Of a stretch of 64,000 nt of DNA, positions 40,355 through 53,098 are shown in pieces. This DNA comes from Mansonella perstans (lineage: Eukaryota > Nematoda > Chromadorea > Rhabditida > Onchocercidae). Position 1 is the stretch's first letter. The number at the start of each line of letters is the position of its first letter. The position numbers and the translations under genes were made by a program. Below the pieces are notes generated by a model, which was not told where the DNA came from, searched no databases, and was given only the letters and a program-made list of their open reading frames with translations. The stretch covers positions 271,501-335,500 of the forward strand of contig JBAMDO010000069.1 in the NCBI GenBank assembly GCA_037074765.1, read 5' to 3'.

Positions 40355-41047
40355 AAGCAAGTGTCAGGTTTTGATTAAAAGCCATAATCAAAGGTTAATG
40401 ATGGAATTAAAGTGAATGCATTTGTTGAATAAAGTAAATCAGTTTTTGTTTCTTTTCGATGTACTCTGAGAAATAGTTCATTGTTTCTTCCTTTTCATTC
40501 ATTGTTTCACGCATACTCATTGAATTACCTCTTAGTTTTAATATTTGTTTAAATTTTCTGAAGCATACTTAAATTAGCTGATAAGAATAGAGCATTTTAG
40601 GTTTTCTATTTTATTGAAATTGTGATTATAAAGTTTGAGTTAGTAAGTTGTCGTCAAAATTTGCATTGCAGAGATATCAAACAAGAGAATTCAATTTCAA
40701 TTATTTTAAAATTGTCATTCAGGACAATAATTATTAATAACAATTACTTGTAAAATTTTGTCTTCGAAGCAAAAATAGCTTTAGAATTCATGATTTAAAT
40801 TCAATTTCACACAGCGCTACAAAAACGTGTGGTAGATCATAAAATGAATTATTCCAATTTCAATTTCTAATGACATAAATTTAAAAATGTTTTCATCACT
40901 ATTATCAAAACCCTACGCATAAGAATTCATCCTCGACAGAAGCCATTAATGATCATTTCTGAATACGTAGGAATCGTTATCAATCGAAAATTTCGCAAAT
41001 TTATTGATTTTGTAAGGTCCATATTTCAGAATCGTCACAACAACATT

Positions 41048-41275
41048 TTAGCTTGCAATACAATCGCTTTCAAATATGATGAAGCTGATTATGTATTTTG
41101 CCTTCTTGATCTTTTGCGGCCGCGCTGAATTATTTGTTAATGGGCAACGTAGGCTTTGGAAATATTTCATAAAATGTTGGAAATAGATTCTCAAGCTAAG
41201 CGAAACCCAACCATCACGGACCGATATGATCACAGCGCTCTTACCATTTCCACTACGAATTACAATGCGTCTCAT
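41048..41275 (-). pseudogene. GNGKSAVIIS-motif coding relic (left arm, copy V2)
   Basis: Minus-strand ORF beginning MRRIVIRSGNGKSAVIISVR. The same region at 61671-61925 (+) reads further upstream (LGFSLTASRKMRR) and downstream (ENLFPTFYEIFPKP). Equivalent, damaged copies lie near 51365 and 56680. It appears to be part of a former host or element protein. The GNGKS string only superficially resembles a nucleotide-binding loop. Confidence 0.35.
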
Positions 41276-43439
41276 TTTTCGTGACGCGGTTAAGCTGAAT
41301 CCTAGCCCAACTAATATGTTGTGGGATGATGGCCAGTAAATAATGATGAAGCAAATAGAAAAATGTATTTTTGCATCGTAAAGAATTCATAATGGCCCCA
41401 TTTAGGATTGACTAATTGATTCATTCAAGGATTTTGAATTTGATAAGTTCCTCAAATTCTTTCCCTCACTCCCTTCAATTGTATGAGCAACAAATTTTTG
41501 TAAATTCTGTGTTTTATGATAAAATTAATAGTATTATTGCAGGAATAGTTTGATGAAGAACAATGACAAAATATGGAAGAATTATGATATCCTTCTTGTG
41601 ATACATCTTTTAACTCTGCAAACTTATAAAATTATCAAATAAAGCTATCAATAAAATTATCAAAATTAATCCCTTTATGTGTCAAACCCGAATTGCAGTG
41701 AATTTTATTTATAGTGACCAGTGAGATTATACTTCGCGTGTTTAACTAATCTCCCTTTTTAATCTTGGAAATCGCCTGTTGCTGATGTTACACACTGAAA
41801 AAAAAACTGATTAGGAAATTTTGTTGCTTAAACGTTTCCAGTTCACTAATGCCATTAATATACGCTAGTGCTTCCTTTGCTTTATTCTATGTTTTCTCGA
41901 CGTGTCGCAAAATGACCCATCCTGCTCTGGGTAGGCAGGTTTCACCATCACTTTTGGCAAAGAGCCTGTAAATTTAAGAAATATTACGAAGAGACCATTC
42001 AGGATAATAATTATTAATTATGAAATTTTTTCTTCCAAGCAAAAATGATATTAGACTTCCTTCTTTTCCTTACATCTATCCCTGATATTTTGTTAATGTC
42101 ATACTCAAGCAGTTTGCTTTCAATTTGATTTGCTAAAAAACGAAGTTAAACAGAATTAGATTAAGTCATATCATATCACGGAACTACATCCTACTGCTTT
42201 GATATTTTCTAATGCAATACTACTATGGTCGTGTTTAGCAACCTGAAACGAAAACGAGAAGCAAGGTTTAAGGAGGCATTGTATCATAGTAAGAAATAGT
42301 GATTTATTCTATTTGAAGAATTCTTTTGTTTTTAAATGTTTCAATTAATTATTGGATTAATATGCAAGGCTATTAATTATTTTGATATAAGACTTACATT
42401 GGGGGCTGCAAATTTGGTCGGTACGCTGCAGATCATCTGTCTTGGAATGGGTTGAAATTAAATTTTGAAATTTTCATTGCTTGTAGCAAAGCACTACGAT
42501 TTTTAGCCGAAATAATCTTGTCTTCGCAAATTCCCTTGCAGGAATTCATCAGGAATCTAAACTCAATCCTATAGAATTCACGTTGAACTCATCAGGAATC
42601 TGAACTCAGTGGGCGTTGGATTAAATAACGCAAAATGTGAATTTCGTAATATTTCCAGTCTTATGTGCATGATTGGACGTAAAGATTGCGAATAACGATT
42701 GCTACACCGTAGCTGTGCAAAGCATTCTTTAATTGTTACATTTGCTTTTTTTTTTATGTAATTTGTTTAAGGAATTTTTAACTTCTAGGATCTTTAATTA
42801 TCGCTCGATACTTCACTAAACTATTAGCATTGTTTCAATTACAACACTTTATACCGCTGAATTCAGTTCAATATCAGCTAATAGACAATCTGTAAATGAA
42901 GTAAAAGACGATAAGAATGTAAAAAACAAAAAAAAATTCAATTTCGTTGGGCGGGAATTTTTTAATAAAGCGTACAATCTTGAATAATTTGTTTCAGAAC
43001 AAATATTTTTTTATAAGATAAAATTTTTTTAAAACATATCATTATTACTTACGCGTACATTACATCGACCATTTTTTTTTTTCAAAATTGTTACATACCT
43101 TTTCCAGTTCAATTAAACTGTTCTAGTACAAAATCTTCGTACTGCCATACTCTTAGTATATTCTTCGATGATGCAGCAACTATTATCGTCGTATCATTTA
43201 CAACATTCATAACATTCACAACAAATGTTATTTTATAAAATGTAAAAAAAAGTTACGAACATTTGAAGCTGTTATTTGAACTTTTTTAAAAAGAAAAAAA
43301 ATGCTGGTTCTTCTGAAACACAAAATTCTGTGATCCGGAAAACCTATTTGTCTTTCTTCTAAAATATTCCATTAAAATTTAAAAATAAATTTGTGAAATT
43401 GATTAATCCAAATTTCAATGCTATAAAAGCTGTTTCAGT

Positions 43440-43960
43440 GATATTGACAAATCTATGAGTATTTTGTTGGATTGATGCTGTTGTAGAAATAAATAAAATC
43501 TTATAGCAATACTGCATGTTTCTAGAACCATTCGTGCACATGAAAGCTATTTTTCCATTTTGTTAAATTTAACAATTAGGCAAAAAATATTGCTGTACTT
43601 GTTTTTATTGCAATTCTGCTCTCTATAAAATTCAATCTCCATTTGTCAAAATGAAAAAAATGAAACGAAGTATATCGGGTCACTTCACATATTTAATTAA
43701 ATTAAACTTTAAAAATATAAACTAGGTTTACTTTAATCATTCAAGTTTAACATCCAAAGTCGTTCAGCTGATCTAAAATAAATGGCTGATTTATTTCTGA
43801 TTTCTATTTTTGTTTCTAATTATTTTTGCTTTTTCGACATACACTTGGTCACATAGCCAATTTATCATTTATAATGCATGCGATTTGATTAGTTTTGCCG
43901 TTGATTTTTCTCAAGATCATCATCTTAATTTTCCTTGCTTATGAACTCATATCTCTTATT
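43440..43960 (+). repeat. Inverted repeat, left arm (partner 46190-46750)
   Basis: About 520 bp recur as the reverse complement at 46190-46750 with high identity over most of the length. Shared landmarks include 'ggttctagaa', 'gaagtatatcgggtcactt' and 'tcgttcggttgat'-like strings. The 2.2-kb spacer is repeat-family sequence in left-arm orientation. The arms carry no recognised gene. Confidence 0.8.
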
Positions 43961-44139
43961 TTCTTTATAACATTTCCTTACTCTTTGTTGCAACTATTTT
44001 AAGTGCTATCGTATGCCTGTTTTTTTGTTTCTTCAATTTCTCCACTCGCTTGTATGTTACTAGCGTTCCGTGGCTTCTATCGATGATGAATTCTTATGCA
44101 TAGAGTTCTAGTAATTTTTATGAAATAATTTCTTAAATT

Positions 44140-46190
44140 TGTGCCACTAAAAATTGAAATTGAGAGAGTTTATTTCATGATCCTTTACACTCCCAATATC
44201 TTTTCACAGAACAGAGTGAAATCAAATTTTAATAATAAAATTTAATATCATTTTCGCGTCGAAGACAAAATTTCACAAGAAATAATTATTGTGCTGAATG
44301 GTAATTTTGAAATGATTGGAATTAAATTCTCATTTCTCCTCTGCAATGCAGATTAAAACTATAGCATATTAATCCAAACATTATAATGTAATTTCCGTTT
44401 CATAAAATGAAAAGAATTTAAAAGCTTGTATTAGGGAAAATTATGATTTGCCATACAAGATTTAGTAGAAAACAAAATATGAGGCAGAACTGGCTCTTTT
44501 GCCCGAAAGTAATAACAATACCTGGCCATCCAGAACAGAATGGGCCTTTTTGACATACGACGAGAAAGAATAAAGTAAATGAGGCATCAGTGAGGATGAG
44601 CGGCATCCGCAAACCGGAAAAGTTTGTCCAAAAGATTTCCTAATCACTTTTTTCAGTGTTACATCTGCAACAGGCGGTTTGCAACACGGAAGGGGCAAAT
44701 TTGTTAAACAAGCCGAATTATAGTCTCATTCGATCACTCCAACTGGTTACACATAAAAGAATGAAAAGGTTCTATTTGATAATTTTATATGTCTGCAAAG
44801 TTAACAGAAACATCACGAGAAAGATACTATAATTCCTCATATTTTATTATCGTTCTTCAACGGGCTCTTCCTGCAATAACACTGATAATTTTATCATAAA
44901 GCGCAGAATTTATGCAAATTTGTTCCATGTGCAATTGAAGGGAGTGAGGTAGGGAACTTGAGAAACTTGTCAAATTAAAAATCCTTGAATAAATCAATCA
45001 GTCAATCCTAAACGGTGTCATTATGAATTCCTTATGATCTAAATATATATTTTCTATTTACTGCATCATTATTTATTGGCTGCCATCCCACAACACATCA
45101 GTTGTCAAGATTCAGCTTAACCGCACATTGTAAAAAAACACATTGTAAATTGCAATGGTAATGGCAATAACTCTGTGTTTATATCACTCTACGATGCTAG
45201 TTGGGTTTTGCAGTTTTACATTGCTTGAGAATCTATTTCCAACATTTCATGAAATATGTCCAAAGCCTACATCGCACAGCTAAAAATTGTCCACCGCTGC
45301 AACAGATCAAGATGGCAAAATAGACTATTAGCTTGATATTTGAAAGCGATTGTATTGCAAGCTAAAATGTTATTTTGCCGATGTGGACCTGACAAAATTA
45401 ATAAATTTGCTAAATCTTTGGCTAATAACGATTCCTACATATTCGGAAATGATTATTCATGACTTCTGTCGAGAATGGATTCTTATGCTTAGAGTTGATA
45501 ATATATATGAAAAATCTTTTTTAATTTAGATCATTAAAAATTGAAATTGAAGGAATTTATTTTGTGATCTACCAATATCTTTTTTAGTACTGTGCAAAAT
45601 TAAGTTTAAATCATAAATTCTAATAAATCATAAATTCCAATATTATTTTTGCTTCGAAGACAAAATTTTAGAAATAATGACTATTGAAAATTATTATCCT
45701 GACTGATAATTTTGGAATAACTGAAATTGAATTCTCTTGTCTGATATCTCTGCAATGCAAATTTTGACGACAACTTACTAACTCAAACTTTATAATCACA
45801 ATTTCAATAAAATAAAAAACCTAAAATGCTCTATTCTTATCAGCTAATTTAAGCATGCTTCAGAAAATTTAAATAAATATTAAAACTACGAAGTCATTTA
45901 ATGAGTATGTGTGAAACAATGAAGGAAAAAGAAGGAACAATGGACTATTTTGCAATGTTCATTGAAAAGAGATAAAAACAAATTGATTTACTTTAATCAA
46001 TAGATGCATTCACTTTTTTAAAGATGATAAGTATAAAGAAAATGATGAAGATGATAGCGATAGAACTGGATTTGAAATAACTGATTATTTTGTTTTTTGA
46101 AAATAAGAAAGTCGAAGTAACGAAGAACAGCCATATAACAACAATTCAAGTAGTTGCAACAAACAGGAAGGAAATATTATAAAGAAAATC
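44140..46190 (+). repeat. Left-arm-type repeat segment inside the inverted repeat
   Basis: This follows the left-arm order of the unit in + orientation: KPEF/AELALLPESNN relic (44475), zinc-finger-like relic (44657), 'agggagtgagg' block, 'aaacatttcatgaaat' block, exon-like relic near 45750 and a relic of the KYEGNGENDS segment near 46030 (reads DDKYKENDEDDSDRTGF). It is more diverged from the 48-64 kb units than those are from each other, so it is an older copy. Confidence 0.7.
44657..44703 (+). pseudogene. C2H2-like zinc-finger half motif relic
   Basis: Directly after a TTTTTTCAG acceptor the frame reads CYICNRRFATRKGQ, the typical first half of a C2H2 finger (C-x2-C, aromatic, then basic turn). 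It then runs into a frameshift/stop before the expected histidines. Degenerate versions occur in the array units (about 50855, 56135 and 61195, reading CNISNRRFPRLKGE). The ancestral protein may have been a zinc-finger protein. Confidence 0.4.
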
Positions 46191-46750
46191 AGAGACATGT
46201 TTTTATATGCAAGAAAAATTAAGGGATGATCTTGAGCAAAACTAATCAAATCGCATATATTATAGATGATAAATTGGCCATGTAACTAAGTGGTGGTCAA
46301 AAAAGTAAAAATACAAAAAATAAAAATAATCTAAAAAGCAAATAAAAATTAGAAATCAGAAATAAACCAGCCATTTATTTTAGATCAACCGAACGACTTT
46401 GGATGTTAAACTTGAATGATTAAAGTGAACCTAGTTTATATTTTTAAAGTTTAATTTAATTAAATATGTGAAGTGACCCGATATACTTCGTTTCATTTTT
46501 TTCATCTTGACAAATGGAGATTGAATTTTATAGAGAGCAGAATTGCAATAAAAACAAGTACAGCAATATTTTTTGCCTAATTGTTAAATTTAACAAAATG
46601 GAAAAATAGCTTTCATGTGCGAGAATGGTTCTAGAAACAAGCTGTATTACTCTATAATTCCGCTTTATCAATTTATAAGATTTTTATTTATTTCTGCAAC
46701 AGCAACAATCCAACAAAATATTCATAGATTTGTCAATAAATAAGCTGAGA
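46190..46750 (-). repeat. Inverted repeat, right arm
   Basis: Reverse complement of 43440-43960. It is followed by a short stretch in left-arm reverse orientation (46750-46890) that stops immediately before the coding exon at 46911. Confidence 0.8.
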
Positions 46751-46910
46751 AGAATAAAGCATTTCAGGTTTTTAACAATATTGAATTTGTGATTATAGAG
46801 TTTGGATTAGTAAATTGTCATTATAATTTGCATTGCAGGGAAATCAGAGAATAGAATTCAATTTCAGTTGTTTTAAAATTATCATTCAGATTTATTATTA
46901 TTTGTTACAG

Positions 46911-47038
46911 ATGGTTTATTCTACCATCCAGTCGGGTGGAGATTCACAATTCATAATGTTGCTGGTTCCTTTGAAATTACACGGCGTGAGGAGAAGATAT
47001 CGCAGGAAAACCTGTACATGCTTCATCAGTTTGACTAA
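46911..47038 (+). CDS. Terminal exon of an unrecognised gene at the repeat boundary
   Basis: After a TTTGTTACAG acceptor, a phase-1 exon reads GLFYHPVGWRFTIHNVAGSF, then EITRREEKISQENLYMLHQF, and ends at TAA. The dense, mixed-composition reading contrasts with the AT-driven surroundings and is convincing as protein. A longer ORF in another frame over the same bases is a shadow. Upstream lies repeat sequence only, so the 5' part of the gene was lost, displaced, or lies far upstream across the repeats. No family recognised. Confidence 0.5.
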
Positions 47039-47812
47039 GGTCAAAGTACTGTTTCAAAGACTCTTTGCATTGCTTTGCAGAGGCAAATTTCATGTTTTAA
47101 ATTTCAAAACTTACAAATTTTATGTGTAATACTCTAGAAAACTTATACTAATACACTTAAAATATCAGTAGCAGTAACTTCAGGTAATATCTAAAATGCA
47201 ATTAAGAAGGAATTATTAAGCACTGTTACTCTCACTTTTACCTAGTATTAATCAGTAATAAACTTATTTGTTCGAAATGCTCAAAACATTTCATCTAAAT
47301 CTTTCAGAATGTATATATTTAAAAATTTTTTTTTGTTTAGAACTTGACTTCGAATAATTTGTGTTTATGAATTCCAGTTACTGCCGAAATAATTAAGTGA
47401 GTTTTTAAACAATCTTCTATGGTACAATATATCTATTTATGTGCGACATTTGCGCTCATGAAATGATATTATTACAGCGTACAGTTTTTTCTGCAAAAAA
47501 AACTGTGAAAGCATTTATGAAAGATTCTATTAACATTTTTCTCAATTTCATATATTAAAGAATAAAATAAAATTAACGGAAAACAATGTTATTTTGCGTC
47601 CTTTTGTAATTATAAAAAATAAAATAAATACTGTACCTTGATATTTTATCATTCAACAGATTGAAAAAAAAAAAGCGGAAACGCACATAAAGTGGCAATA
47701 GACAAAAAAGACAAAACAAACAATTTTCTTTTTATTTTGTAGTTTCTTTAGTTTTCATTTCATTCGTATAACAATTTTGAAGTAATTCTCAGAAGGAAAC
47801 GGCAGCCATAAA

Positions 47813-49022
47813 ATGTTCGTGATTTTTTTAATATTTTCCAAGATAACATTTGTTGTAAATGATATGAATATTATAAACGATACGACAAGAATTACTATAT
47901 CATCGGAGAATGTGCTCAAAATATGGGAATATGAAGATTTTGTACTTGAAAGTTATGTGGAACGTTTAATTAAACCGAAAAGGGTATGTAATAACTTTGA
48001 ATTAATGAATTAAAAATGATTGATGTAATGCACAAAAATATTTACACTGAAATAATTCTTCAAGGTTAAACTACGCATAAAAAAGGAAAAAATTGAATTT
48101 TTTTTTCTACATCTCTTATCAACTTTAACTTCACTTACAGATTATCTTATCAGCTAATAGTAAACTGAATTCAACGCTACGAAATGTTATAATTGAAACG
48201 GATGACAGTGTTAATGGTTTAATGAAGTATCGAGCGATAATGAAAGGTATTAAAGGTAAAAGATTTTGGAAAGTTCAATTTTCAAAAGCAAAATGGCACA
48301 AAATGTATAAATCATAAAGAAAAGATATCACAAAAGTATCGCTGATTGGATTACTCTAAGAGTTCACACAATATTGGGTTCTTTCAAGATTTATTGCATG
48401 CAGAGTTCATACATTATGCAGTTTCTTTCAGTACTACAGGGCTTTTCTTTCAGTACTGGACGATTCTTTTAGTACTAAAAACGTAAAATAATTTTTCCGC
48501 AAGATACATTGCTACTGTGTAAAAATTATTACTGAGCAAATTTTGCAAACGAAGCTTCAGAAATTTAATAACTCTTACCTGCCATTGTTACGTTTTTTTT
48601 TTTGAGTGGAAGTATACTTTATTGAATTGTTGCAGTTGTTGTGGTATTTACTTTTAGCCTACTACTCTTCAAGAATGATTATTAAATACATTCAAAGTTT
48701 ATCTCAATGAATTCATTCAACAACGAGTAATTTTATCTTTTTTTTTCCAACTTTAGTAACCTCAGATTTCGACGTCCTTCACTTTCGGTTTCAATTCCAA
48801 CCATTATTATCACTTCTTAATGGAACAGACGGAAGGAATTTTCATTTAATTGTGGCAATACTTAACCTACATATTGCGGATATAGAAAATTCACCAATCT
48901 TTATCGATAATTTCAAAACAATAATGTTAACACCTGGAAGATTTAATTTGAGTAAACAAATCAAAAAATGGCTGACGGATAAAACAGACGAACCGATTAT
49001 TCGAGTAATTTTTCCATTATAA
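47813..49022 (+). CDS. Small secreted protein with a cadherin-like C-terminal motif (180 aa, three exons)
   Basis: Exons 47813-47983, 48141-48246, 48757-49022: 543 nt, 181 codons with stop TAA, GT-AG borders, phases closing exactly. The start ATG gives a signal peptide (MFVIFLIFSKITFVV). The mature part has no cysteines. Near the C-terminus the string FHLIVAILNLHIADIENSPIF resembles the end of an extracellular cadherin repeat, where a calcium-binding D-x-N-D-N-x-P-x-F motif is expected. Here the key acidic residues are altered, so calcium binding is doubtful. It is probably an extracellular protein, perhaps a truncated cadherin-type domain; that is inference. It sits at the start of the tandem array: exon 3 is inside the first repeat unit, exons 1-2 just upstream. 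Confidence 0.65.
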
Positions 49023-52000
49023 ATATAAAGACGGATATAAGATAAGAAGTAATGGTAGTTATTAGGGTTGCAGTGATTAGCAGTGATAAATAGTTGATGG
49101 ATAGAACAGTCGAAACAATTATTTGATTTTTTGTTAGCAAATGATTGTAATTTAAAAAAAAAAATCAGTGAAAAACTAAAATCTAGTTTTTAAAATTATG
49201 CTGGTAAAACGAACAAATTCAATTAATTGATCGTTTTTTCTTAAATAAATTACACTAAAAAATAAAACAAATGTAACAGTAAAAAAATGCTTTCCATAGC
49301 TACGTTGTAACAATCATTGTCCGGAATCGTTACATCCAATCATGTATATAAGAATGGAAATACGGCGAAATTCACGTCAAACTCGTGAAACCCGAGTGGA
49401 TGAATATTGCGCAGGACAAAAATGCTGCCTTAAAACCACATACTTTAAATTTCGAAATAGCGGTTTGGAGCGTATAACAACACCGGACGGGTAATTTTTT
49501 GCATCGAAATATTCCCGCAAAAAACTTCTGATTTGTTGCAGCAATGATGATATATCATTTAATTGAATTTGATTCAGATTGTTTAGATTTCTTTTAAGTG
49601 CATTGCATTATTTAATTCAATATCCAACTGACTTTAGATTCCTGATGAATTCCTGCGGAGGAATTTGCGAACAGAAGATTATTTTGGCTACAAACGATCG
49701 TAATGCTTTGGTAAAAGCAGCACAAATTTCAAAATTTAATTTCGATCCATTACGAGACAAATGGATCTGCTGTGTACCGACCAAATTTGAATCCATCAAT
49801 GTTAGCGTTATCATAAAAATATTATAAATTATTATAAAAATTATTAAAATAATCTTATAAATATTACAAATATTATAGGAATATAATAAAAAATAAATTA
49901 TAAAATGTAAAAATTATTAAAATAATTAGAATAATAAAGAATCTATAATCATTAAAATAATTATAAATTATTATAAAAATTATTATAAAAATAATCAATA
50001 CCCTTGCATATTCAATAATTAATTGAAACGTTCAAAAACAAAGGAATTCTCTCAACGGCAATAAATCACTGCTTCTTATATACATCACAGGCTACCATAC
50101 AATTCTTCCTTGCGCCTTGTTTCTGTTTTTTATTTTAGGTCGCTGAATACTACGACAATGATATGCAATTCTTTGTTTCATTTAAAAATGCTAAAGTTGT
50201 AGAATGTGGTTGCGTGATTTGAAATGACATGACTTAAACTTTGTCTAATTTTGTTTTTTAGCAAAAAAAAAAATCTTTTAGCAAATCAAATTAGAATGCA
50301 AACTGCTTGAGGCACTGATATAAACTTGGCATAATAAAATATCAGGGATAATTGTGCGAAAATCAAGAGGATTACAATATCATTTTTGTTCGGAAAAAAA
50401 ATTTCATAATTAGTAATTATTATCCTGAATGTTAATTTTGGAAAAACTGAAATGAAATCCTCTTCCGCAATATCTTCACAATGCAATTATGACCATAACC
50501 TACTAATCTAAACCTTGTAATTGCGAATGTAATATGAGCGGAATTTGCATGTTTGCATCGGAAACCATAAAAGCTTGACAGAAATCAAAATTTCACATGT
50601 AGTAATTATTATCCTGAATTGCAATTTTGAAAAAACTGAAATAAAATTTGCTTCGCAATATCTCTTAAATTTACAGGCTCTTTGCCAAAAGAGATGGTGA
50701 AACCTGGCTATCCAGAGCAGGATGGGTCATTTTGCGATACGTCCAGAAAACACAGCCTAAAGCAAAGGAAGTACCAGCGTAGATGAACGGCATTAGTGAA
50801 CTGGAAACGCTTAGACAACAAAATTTCCGAATCAGTTTTTTTAAAGTGTGTAACATCAGCAACAGGCGATTTCCAAGACTAAAAGGGGAGATTAGTTAAA
50901 TACGCGAAGTATAATCTCACTGATCACTCCAACTAATTTCAATGCTATTCGGGTTTGACACATAAAGCGGTTAATTTTAATAATTTTATTGATAGCTTTA
51001 TTTGATAATTTTATAAGCTTGCAGAGTTAAAAGAAGTATCACAAGAAGGATATCATAATTCTTCATATTCTGTCATTGTTCTTCATGGAAAAAGAACATT
51101 ATTTCCTGCAATAATACTAATAATTTTATCATAAAACACAGAATTTACAAAAATTTGTTACTCATGCAATTGAAGGGAGTGAGGGAGGGAATTTGAGGAA
51201 CTTATCAAATTCAAAATCCTCGAATGAATCAATTAGTCAATCCTAAATGGGGCCATTACGAATTCTTTACGATGCAAAAATACATTTTTCTATTTCCTTC
51301 ATCATTATTTACTGGCCATCATCCCACAACATATTAGTTGGGCTAGGATTCAGCTTAACCGCGTCACGAAAAATGAGACGCATTGTAATTCGCAGTAAGA
51401 GCGCAGTAAGAGCGCTGTGATCATATCAGTCCGTGATACATGGCTGGGTTTCGCTTAGCTTGAGAATCTATTTCCAACATTTTATGAAATATTTCCAAAG
51501 CCTACGTCGACCATTAACATAAAATCCATCGCGGAAACAAAAGATCAGGAAGGCAAAATACATAGTCAGCTTCATCATATTTGAAAGCGATTATATTGCA
51601 AGCTAAAATGCTGTTGCGACGATTCTGAAATGTGGACCTTACAAAATCAATAAATTTTCCAAATTTTCGATTGATAACGATTCCTACGTATTCAGAAATG
51701 ATTATTAATGACTTCTGTCGAGCATGAATTCTTATGCTTAGAATTTAGTTGACAATATTGATGAAAAAATTTTTAAATTTATGTTATTAAAAATTGAAAT
51801 TGAAATAATTTATTTTATGATCTATCATACGTTTTTGTAGTGCTGTGTGAAATTGAATTTAAATCATAAATTGTAAAGCTATTTTTGCTTCGAAGACAAA
51901 ATTTTACAAGTAATTGTTATTAATAATTATTGTCCTGAATGACAATTTTGAAATAACTGAGACTGAATTCTCTTGTCTGATATCTCTGCAATGCATATTT

Positions 52001-52299
52001 TGACAACTTATTAACTCAAACTTTATAATCACAATTTCAATAAAATAAAAAACCTAAAATGCTCTATTCTTATCAGCTAATTTAAGTATGCTTCAGAAAA
52101 TTTAAACAAATATTAAAACTAAGAGATAATTCAATGAGTATGTGTGAAACAATGGACGAAATGGAAGAAACAATGAACTATTTTGCAGAGTACATCGAAA
52201 AGAAACAAAAACTGATTTACTTTATTCAACAAATGCATTCACTTTAATTCCATCATTAACCTTTGATTATGGCTTTTAATCAAAACCTGACACTTGCTT

Positions 52300-52500
52300 C
52301 TATGACCCATTTTTATTTGTTGCACTCCTTGAACTGCCTAAATCAATTTGGTCAAAGTAGAACCGCAATGGATAGTATTTTATATCGAGCCTTACTTTTG
52401 ATTCAACCTCATAGCTGTTAATAATTTTCAAATATGAAGAATTTGAAAGGTTGTGCCAGGGAAGATTAAGAATCGCCACACAAGGTATGATGGAAAACAA
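52300..52500 (-). pseudogene. Unit-centre short ORF, copy U1 (frameshifted)
   Basis: 66 codons from an internal Met are nearly identical to those at 62623-62880 (NLSNSSYLKIINSYEVESKV). The N-terminal hydrophobic segment is out of frame because of the same 2-bp deletion seen in V2. The TATA-like motif at 52583-52590 is intact. Confidence 0.5.
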
Positions 52501-53098
52501 AACTTTTTAACATCAGAAGCATTCTCTGAAACAGCAGTAGAAGTATAACGAACATAAAATGATTCAAGACATAAAAACTGTGCTTTTATACTTCGACAGT
52601 GGAACCAATGAATTTAGTATAACTGATGAATGCCTTCAGGCTATTCGATTTTCTTTTTCTTTCTTCTAAAGTATGCTATAAAAATTTAAAAATAAATGCG
52701 TCAACATTTTAAATTGAATAATTCAATATTCAATGTTATTAATTGAATTTATGTCATTGAAATTTGGAATTGAAAGGATTTATTTATCTTTACATTACCA
52801 ATGCTTTTTTGCAGAACTGAGTGAAACTAAATTTAAATCAAATATTCTGATTTATTTTTGCTTCGAAGACAAAATTTCGCGAGTAATAATAATTCCAGTA
52901 TGTCGAACAAAAATATGCTTTTATAAACTGCGGCACTTTATATTTTCCAGCAAAATATTCATAGATTTGTTAATATCACTGGAACAGCTCTAACAGCATT
53001 GAAATTTGGATGACTCAATTTAAGAAGATTTTGCATGTTTTAGAAGAAAGACTTCCAAAATCATTTTTTTTTTTTTGCAAAATTTTTTAGAAGAAGGA

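Larger units (their letters stand above)
37690..43000 (-). repeat. Inverted full-length copy V2 of the 5.3-kb unit
   Basis: This is the reverse complement of the array unit at about 53.9-60.24 kb, running from the 'tcaatgaatcaaacattttttt' end at 37690 back to the 'ggaattttt' end near 42960. The internal order is preserved: right arm 37.7-40.0 kb, centre with TATA-box ORF at 40.06-40.35 kb, left arm 40.6-42.0 kb, then the block with the antisense exon-2 relic at 42790-42895. Like V1 it lacks the exon-3 portion. Confidence 0.85.

Noticed and set aside
44462..44698. 78-codon minus-strand ORF, with relatives at 50671, 55972 and 61019
   Set aside because: It is antisense to the AELALLPESNN/zinc-finger relic; its recurrence only reflects the repeat copies.
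46833..47129. 98-codon + strand ORF beginning MQGNQRIEF
   Set aside because: It runs through repeat sequence and overlaps the terminal exon in the wrong frame. The acceptor at 46910 and the neighbouring frame give a much more protein-like reading.
49579..49827. 82-codon ORF (MFRFLLSALHYLIQYP) and its antisense partner, repeated at 54902
   Set aside because: Both strands are open over the same stretch. There are no splice context or protein-like features, and the inverted copies at 34206 and 42440 are broken.
52733..52993. ORF beginning MSLKFGIERIYLSLHY, recurring at 58207, 63242 and in inverse at 39737
   Set aside because: The copies are recent duplicates, so an open frame is weak evidence. 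The diverged left-arm and reverse right-arm versions stop after about 16-20 codons. Kept only as a marker of the nested inverted structure.
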